Assembly (NCBI GenBank): GCA_045544035.1
Contig: JAZPYE010000021.1
Location: forward strand, 1 to 64,000
Source: SIG587 sp045544035
GTDB taxonomy: Bacteria > Bacillota > Clostridia > Oscillospirales > Acutalibacteraceae
Length of the DNA stretch: 64,000 nt
Direction of reading: 5' to 3'
A program made the translations under genes and the position numbers. Shown piece after piece: positions 58,197 through 64,000 of the stretch (position 1 is the stretch's first letter; the number at the start of each line of letters is the position of its first letter). The notes beneath the pieces were generated by a model, which saw nothing but the letters and a program-made list of their open reading frames with translations, searched no databases and had not been told where the DNA came from.

Positions 58197-59234
58197 TTTA
58201 TCACGAAGTTTTACAATATTTCGAGAATTTATAAGACTTTCTTCATCGGTTGTAACATAGTGATTTTTGGTTGTATTAACGCTTGTGTGACCAAGAGCGC
58301 GTGCTACAAGATAAATATCACCGGTGTTTTGGTAAAGCTCTGTACCGTAGGTTTTGCGCAGTTTATGTGGAGTTATTATTTTTGAAACACCAATGGCTTT
58401 GGCATATTTTTTAATCATATCCTCAATGGACTGAACACAAATTCTGGTTTTTTGAATTGATAAAAACAGCGCATCGGCCGATTCATCATTTGCAGGGACA
58501 ATTTCTTTACGCTGGAGCAAATAACGTTGCAAAGCCTCAATAACTTCATCGCCCATAGCGATATATTGATATTTTCCGCCTTTTCTATAAACGCTGATAA
58601 GACAACGGTCAAAATCCAGGTCGCGAATGTTTAATCCAACACACTCTGAAACACGAATTCCGGTGCCTAGAAGCAGTGTTGCAATGGCTAAATCACGGAT
58701 TTTGGTGGTTTCAAGATACTTTTGCTGGCGTTGAGTAAAAGAAGCACAGCCAAATTCAATAGCATTTAAAAACCTAGCAACCTCATCGGGAGATAAACGG
58801 ATAATACGATTATCCTTATCGGGTTTCGGCTTTTTAACCTTATCGCATGGGTTGCCGACAATTAAATCATTACGATAAAGATAATCAAAAAACGAGCTTA
58901 AAGCCGAAAGTTTTCGGGCAATTCCTGAGCGGTGGTTCATATTTTCCTTATCATACTGCAGATAATCGGTGTATTCTTCAATATCACGAGCTGTGACAGA
59001 CTGCATTACCTCAATTGGAATTTCTTTTAAAGATTTATCCAAGAGATTTGGAATAGCTGCCTTGAGCCACTCAAAGAAGCGCCTCAGGTCATAAGCATAG
59101 GAAAGGCGAGTCCTGGTTGTTGTATCGGTTTTTCTCGAAATAAAATAGTCACCAACATATATAGGTAGCTCAGATAAGATTTCTTTAATTTTAAGCATAT
59201 TATTTCTGTCAAGTTCATCTTGATATGAGTTCAC
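58194..59234 (-). CDS. Tyrosine-type site-specific recombinase
   Basis: A 346-residue XerC/D-like recombinase. The SAM-like N-domain is longer than in XerD. All catalytic residues are present: Arg I in GTGIRVSECVGL, Lys in YRKGGKYQ, His-Arg II in HKLRKTYGTEL, His in LGHTSVNTT and the Tyr nucleophile in KNHYVTT. GTG start after GGAGG. It has its own strong promoter and a long leader. Because the other Xer gene lacks Arg I, this could be the cell's working dif recombinase. Confidence 0.85.
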   Translation of the reverse strand: MNSYQDELDRNNMLKIKEILSELPIYVGDYFISRKTDTTTRTRLSYAYDLRRFFEWLKAAIPNLLDKSLKEIPIEVMQSVTARDIEEYTDYLQYDKENMNHRSGIARKLSALSSFFDYLYRNDLIVGNPCDKVKKPKPDKDNRIIRLSPDEVARFLNAIEFGCASFTQRQQKYLETTKIRDLAIATLLLGTGIRVSECVGLNIRDLDFDRCLISVYRKGGKYQYIAMGDEVIEALQRYLLQRKEIVPANDESADALFLSIQKTRICVQSIEDMIKKYAKAIGVSKIITPHKLRKTYGTELYQNTGDIYLVARALGHTSVNTTKNHYVTTDEESLINSRNIVKLRDK

Positions 59235-59523
59235 AGCAAAACCTCCATCGAATAGAAATTTTTTAAATGATGTAAGTACTTATAGAAAAAAACTGAGAGG
59301 ACGGGATTTATTTAAAAATCCTGATTTTCGAAAATTAAAGTCACACATTTAATTAAAATACATTAATGTAAAGATAAAAAGAGAAAAATGAAACTTTTTT
59401 AAATTATGAAATAGATTTTGCAACTGAAATATAAAAAATATAAAATTAAAATGTAAAATACAAATAAATATGAATAAATATGAATAAAGCCCAAACACGC
59501 CCAACTGCGGTGTTCACTGCATT
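59235..59523 (-). promoter_or_regulatory. Long AU-rich 5' leader of the tyrosine recombinase
   Basis: From the promoter below to the GTG start there are about 280 untranslated bases, very AT-rich, with a short tandem repeat (ATAAATATGA twice and partly a third time, near 59465-59487). No riboswitch or ORF with an SD was recognised. Confidence 0.5.
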
Positions 59524-59552
59524 ATTATACCACATATCCCTATTTTTGTCAA
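59524..59552 (-). promoter_or_regulatory. Promoter of the tyrosine recombinase
   Basis: On the minus strand TTGACA (59552-59547), 17 bases, TATAAT (59529-59524): perfect consensus. Confidence 0.88.
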
Positions 59553-59629
59553 TAACTTTTGGAAAAACATACATTTATCCAAGAGATATTAAAAAATGAG
59601 TGCCCCCTCTTGTAAAGTGTAATAATAAA

Positions 59630-59658
59630 AAAAGACACCAAAAATTGGTGTCTTTTAA
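59630..59658 (-). terminator. Terminator of glgB
   Basis: AAAAGACACCAA, AAA loop, TTGGTGTCTTTT; on the minus strand it is followed by a T-run. It separates glgB from the recombinase promoter. Confidence 0.82.
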
Positions 59659-59675
59659 TTTTAGATAAAATACAT

Positions 59676-61670
59676 TTATTTAGTTTTCTTAAGAACTATT
59701 GCCGTTCTTGATGGTAAATATAAATTAAATCCTAATCTGTTATCGTTGTTTTTTTTAGCGGTGTAAATATAATTTTCATCAATCCTGCCAAATCCACCAA
59801 AATTTTCATTATCAGTTGATAAAACCACCTTATACTCCCCTGCTGAGTCGACAGGAATGAAATAATCGGTGTAGGAATTTGTTGGACTGAAATTAAAAGC
59901 GAAAACTAAATCGCCTTTTGTGAAAATTATGACCTTGTCATCGTTGTGAAGCCATCTTTGAACGGCTTTTTTTGACAAAATACGCTCTTTTTTAAGGAAT
60001 TTAATCATTTTGTGGTCAAATTCAAGCAAAAATGAGTATTTTAGGTCTTTGTTATCGGCAAGGCTCCATTGTCTGCGGCAATAATGGTAGCTCCAACCGT
60101 TGCCCTCACGTGGAAAATCAATCCATTCGGGATGACCGAATTCGTTTCCCATAAAATTAAGGTATCCCTCTCCGCCAAGTGATGCGGTTATGAGTCTTAT
60201 CATTTTATGGAGTGCAATTCCACGGTCTATTATAAGCGACTGACTGTTTTTGCTCATATTACCGTACATTTCCGCATCACAAAGGCGGAAAATTATCGTT
60301 TTATCGCCTACTAATGCCTGGTCATGTGATTCACAATAACCAATGTTTTTTTCTTTAGGTCTTCTTGAATTAAGCTCATACCAAAGCTTATACATATCCC
60401 AACTTTCATCAGAATATTCCTTTATAAGCTTAATAAACAAATCGGGCACGCCCATTGAAAGACGGTAGTTAAAGCCAATGCCGCCTTCCTCGATTTTAAT
60501 GCACATACCAGGCATTCCCGACATATCCTCAGCAACGGTTATCGCTTTAGGATTGATTTCGTGAATAAGCTCGTTTGCAAGTTGTAAATAGGTAACAGCC
60601 TCGGTGTCGGTGTTCATGGAAAAGTACATATCATAATTTGTGAATGCACTGCCAAGACCGTGGTCGTGATAAAGCATTGAGGTTACGCCGTCAAAACGGA
60701 AGCCATCGAAATGGAAAACCTCCATCCAATATTTTAAATTGGATAAAAGGAAATGCAAAACCTCGTTTTTATCATAATTAAAAAGCTTTGTTCCCCAAGC
60801 GCAGTGCTCACCGCGAGCACCCTCGTGAAAATATTGATGCTGAGTTCCATCAAAGCAATTTAAACCCTCATTTGTGTTAGGACAAGCGTGAGAATGAACA
60901 ACATCAAGTAAAACGGTAATGCCCATTTTGTGTGCGGTGTTAATTAGATTTTTAAGGTCATGTGCGGTACCGAATTTTGATGATGGTGCAAAAAAGTTTG
61001 TAACCTGATAACCAAATGAAGCATAATACGGGTGCTCCATAATGGCCATAATTTGAATAGTGTTATAGCCGTTTTTCTTAATCCTTTTAAGAACATTCTC
61101 GGTGAAATAATTGTATGAGGCAATGCCGTATTCTTCCCCTGACATACCAATGTGGCATTCATAAATAAACGGTGTTGCGCAGGGCTTAAATTTTTCATCG
61201 CTCCAATTGAATTGTTCGAATAGCGCATCATCAACTTCGGCACACCAAAGGTGTGTGTCTTTATCCTGAACAACGCGTGTTGCATAGGACGGAATGCGGC
61301 GCAGGGTTTGGCCACCGTGGATTACAATAGCCTGGATTTTATCGCCGATTTTAAGCGCATCTTTTCCCTCTAAATATACCTCAAAAACTCCGTTTTCAAG
61401 TGAATTCATCGGCAAGTCATAAATGTCCCAGGAATTAAAATCACCCGTGAAATACATTTTTTCAGCGCCGGGTGCCCATTCGCGATAAACCCATCCGTTT
61501 TCGGTTTTATGAATGCCAAAATAATGATGGGCATTGGCGAAATCGCTTAAACAATTGTGTGAATTTTTAAGGAGCTCTTCCCTTTTGGTCTTAAAAAGTT
61601 CCATTCGAAGCGTAATATCTTTTTCATAGGGCGCTAAATATGGGTCGTATTTTAAAAGTTTGTATTTCAA
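59676..61670 (-). CDS. glgB: 1,4-alpha-glucan branching enzyme, eukaryote-like GH13_8 type
   Basis: Makes alpha-1,6 branches in glycogen. The 664-residue protein begins LLKYDPYLAPYEKDITLR and has the CBM48 segment (WAPGAEKMYFTGDFNSW), then the GH13 motifs VLLDVVHSHA, FDGFRFDGVTSMLYHDHG (Asp nucleophile), ITVAEDMSGMPGM (Glu acid) and CESHDQALVGDK. QIMAIMEHPYYASFGYQVTNFFAPSSKFGT and FMGNEFGHPEWIDFPREGN follow human and yeast branching enzyme far more closely than E. coli GlgB. TTG start. No other glycogen genes are adjacent. Confidence 0.93.
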   Translation of the reverse strand: MKYKLLKYDPYLAPYEKDITLRMELFKTKREELLKNSHNCLSDFANAHHYFGIHKTENGWVYREWAPGAEKMYFTGDFNSWDIYDLPMNSLENGVFEVYLEGKDALKIGDKIQAIVIHGGQTLRRIPSYATRVVQDKDTHLWCAEVDDALFEQFNWSDEKFKPCATPFIYECHIGMSGEEYGIASYNYFTENVLKRIKKNGYNTIQIMAIMEHPYYASFGYQVTNFFAPSSKFGTAHDLKNLINTAHKMGITVLLDVVHSHACPNTNEGLNCFDGTQHQYFHEGARGEHCAWGTKLFNYDKNEVLHFLLSNLKYWMEVFHFDGFRFDGVTSMLYHDHGLGSAFTNYDMYFSMNTDTEAVTYLQLANELIHEINPKAITVAEDMSGMPGMCIKIEEGGIGFNYRLSMGVPDLFIKLIKEYSDESWDMYKLWYELNSRRPKEKNIGYCESHDQALVGDKTIIFRLCDAEMYGNMSKNSQSLIIDRGIALHKMIRLITASLGGEGYLNFMGNEFGHPEWIDFPREGNGWSYHYCRRQWSLADNKDLKYSFLLEFDHKMIKFLKKERILSKKAVQRWLHNDDKVIIFTKGDLVFAFNFSPTNSYTDYFIPVDSAGEYKVVLSTDNENFGGFGRIDENYIYTAKKNNDNRLGFNLYLPSRTAIVLKKTK

Positions 61671-61740
61671 AGCGGCGTTCCTTTCTTTTTTCTTTTTATT
61701 AATATTAACACAAAAAAATGTTTTTTACAATAAATATTAA

Positions 61741-61776
61741 AAATTAGGGCTAAAGCGTTAACTTTAACCCCAATTT
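61741..61776 (-). terminator. Imperfect terminator of spoIVA
   Basis: AAATTAGGGCTAAAG and CTTTAACCCCAATTT, with two mismatches and flanking A/T runs. It reads on the minus strand after spoIVA. Confidence 0.6.
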
Positions 61777-61777
61777 T

Positions 61778-63256
61778 TTATAAAATTATGCACACTAAAC
61801 CGTTACAGCCTTCATTTATAACCCGTTCAATGGTTTCCTGAACACGCATTCTGGCATCTGCCGGCATTCGGGAAAGTTTTGTGTGTAGTCCTTCATTCAC
61901 AAGCTCATGTAGGGATTTACCAAAAATGTTCGAATCCCAAATTTTAACGGGATTTTCTTCAAATTCGCTAAGCAGATACATAACCAAATCTTCACTCTGC
62001 TTTTCGCTGCCAACAATGGGGCTAACCTCGGTTGTGATGTTAGCCTTCATCATGTGAATAGAAGGTGCTGAGGCTTTTAGTCTTACACCGTAGCGTCCCC
62101 CCTGCTTCATTATTTCGGGCTCTTCCAGGGTTAGTTCATCAATTGAAGGCATAACAATGCCGTAACCTGTTGCCTCAACCTCATCAAGAGCGTTTTTAAA
62201 ACGAGCAAATTCACGATTTGTTTTCGCAAGGTGTGTGATATTTTCAATAAGTTCGTGCTCGTTATTAATTTCAAGCCCGCTTAATTCTTTAATAATCTGA
62301 TAAAGCAGTGCCGGATTTAATGTGATTTTAATTGAAATTTTTCCCTTTCCCAGGTCAATGTCATCAATACCAATAAAATCTACATTATCATTTTCCTTAA
62401 AGGACAGGAGAAAACTTGAAATTTCTCTGATTTTTTTAACCGAAGTGATACCGTTTTTAATACAATTAAAAATAGCATTTTTTAAGTGATGACCGTTTTC
62501 TAAACCGTTGACCCATTTTGGATAATCAAGGAAAATTTCCTTAATTGGGAATTCGTAAAGAATCTCCCCTAAAATACTGCGAATATCGCTATCATTTAGT
62601 TCTAAACAGTTAACCGCAATAACGGGAACCTTGTATTTTTCTTTAAGCTCAGTAACTAAATTTTGTGACTCTTCAGAGTTTGGATAGGTGCAGTTTAATA
62701 GCACAGCAAAGGGCTTTTCAATGGCAACAAGTTCATTAATAACCCTTTCCTCTGCCTCGGCATATTCACTGCGCGGAATATCACTAATACTGCCATCGGT
62801 CGTTATAACAAGACCAATGGTTGAATGCTCGGTAATAACCTTTTTTGTGCCGATTTCGGCCGCCATATTAAAGGGCACGGGTTCCTCAAACCAAGGTGTC
62901 ATTACCATTCGCGGCTTATCCTCTTCAATATATCCGAGGGCGCTTGGCACAATGTAACCCACGCAGTCAATTAGCCTAACATTGAAATTTGAGTTTTCAT
63001 CAACGTTAATTTTCACTGCGTTTTCAGGGACAAATTTCGGCTCGGTTGTCATAATAGTGCGCCCGGAAGAAGATTGAGGCAGTTCATCGGTTGCACGTTC
63101 CCTTTCAAATTCGGCATCTATTTTCGGTAAAACAAGTTGGCTCATAAATCGCTTGATAAAGGTGGATTTTCCCGTTCTTACGGGACCGACAACCCCAAGG
63201 TAAATATCACCCTTTGTTCTTAAAGCGATATCCTTATAAATGCTTGTATTATTCAT
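61778..63256 (-). CDS. spoIVA: Stage IV sporulation protein A
   Basis: ATPase that polymerises on the forespore surface as the base layer of the spore coat. The 492-residue protein has Walker A GPVRTGKSTFIKRF near residue 24 and the conserved VRLIDCVGY region, and ends in the family's cysteine-containing EGCNGLVCIIL tail. SD GGAGG precedes the ATG. Nearly universal in endospore formers; mother-cell sigma-E expression is expected from Bacillus. Confidence 0.95.
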   Translation of the reverse strand: MNNTSIYKDIALRTKGDIYLGVVGPVRTGKSTFIKRFMSQLVLPKIDAEFERERATDELPQSSSGRTIMTTEPKFVPENAVKINVDENSNFNVRLIDCVGYIVPSALGYIEEDKPRMVMTPWFEEPVPFNMAAEIGTKKVITEHSTIGLVITTDGSISDIPRSEYAEAEERVINELVAIEKPFAVLLNCTYPNSEESQNLVTELKEKYKVPVIAVNCLELNDSDIRSILGEILYEFPIKEIFLDYPKWVNGLENGHHLKNAIFNCIKNGITSVKKIREISSFLLSFKENDNVDFIGIDDIDLGKGKISIKITLNPALLYQIIKELSGLEINNEHELIENITHLAKTNREFARFKNALDEVEATGYGIVMPSIDELTLEEPEIMKQGGRYGVRLKASAPSIHMMKANITTEVSPIVGSEKQSEDLVMYLLSEFEENPVKIWDSNIFGKSLHELVNEGLHTKLSRMPADARMRVQETIERVINEGCNGLVCIIL

Positions 63257-63442
63257 AGCCTTTTTTCCTCCGTTTAAGACATTCTTTATAACAAGTTATG
63301 AAAATGGCGTTTTAATTATGATAAAAGTTGAAAAAATATGAAAAATAGACTATAATTATATAATAATTAACACTTTATTAATAAAGTTTTTGAATTTCTA
63401 TTTTAAAATTATGTTGTAACAAATTTTCGGAGGTATATTATA

Positions 63443-64000
63443 ATGGATAACACAAAAATTCTTGTTGTTGATGATGATGAAAATATTTGCGAACTACTTT
63501 GCCTCTATCTTAAAAAAGAAAATTTCACAACAATTGTGGCAAATGACGGCGAACAGGCCATTAACCTTTTTGAAAAACATTCACCCGATTTAATTTTGCT
63601 TGATGTTATGCTACCAAAGCTTGATGGTTGGCAGGTTTGCCGTGAAATTAGAAAGAAATCCGAAACCCCGATTATAATGCTCACCGCAAAGGGCGAAACC
63701 TTTGATAAAATTTTGGGGCTTGAACTCGGTGCCGATGATTACATTTCAAAGCCCTTTGACACAAAAGAGGTTATTGCCAGAATTAAGGCGGTGCTTCGAA
63801 GGACCGATAAGAAAAACTCCTCTGCCGAACAAAAGGTCGCTTTTGATAACCTTGTAATCAACCTCACTAACTATGAACTTATTGTTAAAGGTGTTCAAGT
63901 TGATACACCGCCCAAAGAGCTGGAACTCATTTTCCGCCTTGCCAGCAATCCCAACCGTGTTTACACCCGTGACCAGCTTTTAGATGAGGTTTGGGGATTT
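63443..64000 (+). CDS. OmpR-family response regulator (3' end cut by the window)
   Basis: The frame opens at ATG 63443, nine bases after GGAGG, and runs to the end of the window (186 codons, no stop). The receiver domain shows VVDDDENICELL, the phosphoacceptor aspartate in LILLDVMLPKLDGWQV, TAKGE and the lysine in ADDYISKPFDTKEV. The winged helix is entered (PPKELELIFRLASNPNRVYTRDQLLDEVWGF). A kinase gene probably follows outside the window. The regulated process is unknown. Confidence 0.9.
   Translation, partial: MDNTKILVVDDDENICELLCLYLKKENFTTIVANDGEQAINLFEKHSPDLILLDVMLPKLDGWQVCREIRKKSETPIIMLTAKGETFDKILGLELGADDYISKPFDTKEVIARIKAVLRRTDKKNSSAEQKVAFDNLVINLTNYELIVKGVQVDTPPKELELIFRLASNPNRVYTRDQLLDEVWGF

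Overview
The window looks like the chromosome of an endospore-forming, fairly low-GC Firmicute of class Clostridia, probably an Oscillospirales/Ruminococcaceae-type gut bacterium. The evidence is a spread of sporulation genes (gerW, bofA, dpaA/dpaB, spoIIM, spoIVA), AddAB in place of RecBCD, the ywhC-like/scpAB/DUF2953/gerW/dacB/rluB cluster, a THF riboswitch on folT, serine-recombinase genes of clostridial type, a membrane pyrophosphatase and a eukaryote-like (GH13_8-type) glycogen branching enzyme. The species cannot be named from the sequence alone.

Layout. 1-6223: phosphate uptake and sensing, pstS (5' cut by the window)-pstC-pstA-pstB-phoU-phoB-phoR. 6306-7164: a THF-riboswitch-controlled folate ECF transporter S component. 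7295-9114: a VanR/VanS-like two-component pair. 9127-13723: an integrase module with a promoter, a terminated leader carrying a 23-codon ORF, a SHOCT-like small protein and three overlapping large serine recombinase genes, the middle one lacking the catalytic domain. 13707-19188: hppA with an attenuator-like leader, then a large secreted modular protein. 19305-20234: tRNA-Val, an array of small hairpins and a YcxB-like membrane protein. 20288-22840: a FAD/Rieske oxidoreductase, an MGMT-type alkyltransferase and an EamA exporter. 22877-25676: an AraC regulator divergent from L-fucose isomerase. 25689-30995: the S2P protease/scpAB/gerW/dacB/rluB cluster. 31011-38508: secG, bofA, addB, addA. 38497-41145 (minus): dpaB, dpaA, cca. 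41233-43831: murC, tRNA-Lys with an odd repeat of its own 3' end, and an SDR reductase. 44244-48327: spoIIM, xerD, two peptidases. 48355-54610: a complete oligopeptide ABC transporter. 54671-58170: pepT, a lipoprotein and uvrC. 58194-63256 (minus): a tyrosine recombinase, glgB, spoIVA. 63443 to the end: an OmpR-type response regulator cut by the window.

How it works together. Peptide use is a clear theme: an Opp importer lies between a His-dipeptidase, an M24 aminopeptidase and peptidase T, so imported peptides could be fully hydrolysed. Phosphate uptake, pyrophosphate-driven ion pumping and glycogen branching fit an anaerobe that saves energy.

The observation I rate highest is the substrate-binding protein of the peptide importer (52671-54497). 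Read against canonical OppA it is circularly permuted: after the lipoprotein signal peptide comes the block that is normally C-terminal, then the block that is normally N-terminal. Other unusual items are the tRNA-Lys T-arm copy interrupted by a GC-rich 104-base insert, the hairpin array after tRNA-Val, the attenuator-like leaders before the recombinase, hppA and opp genes, and a XerD whose first catalytic arginine is lysine.
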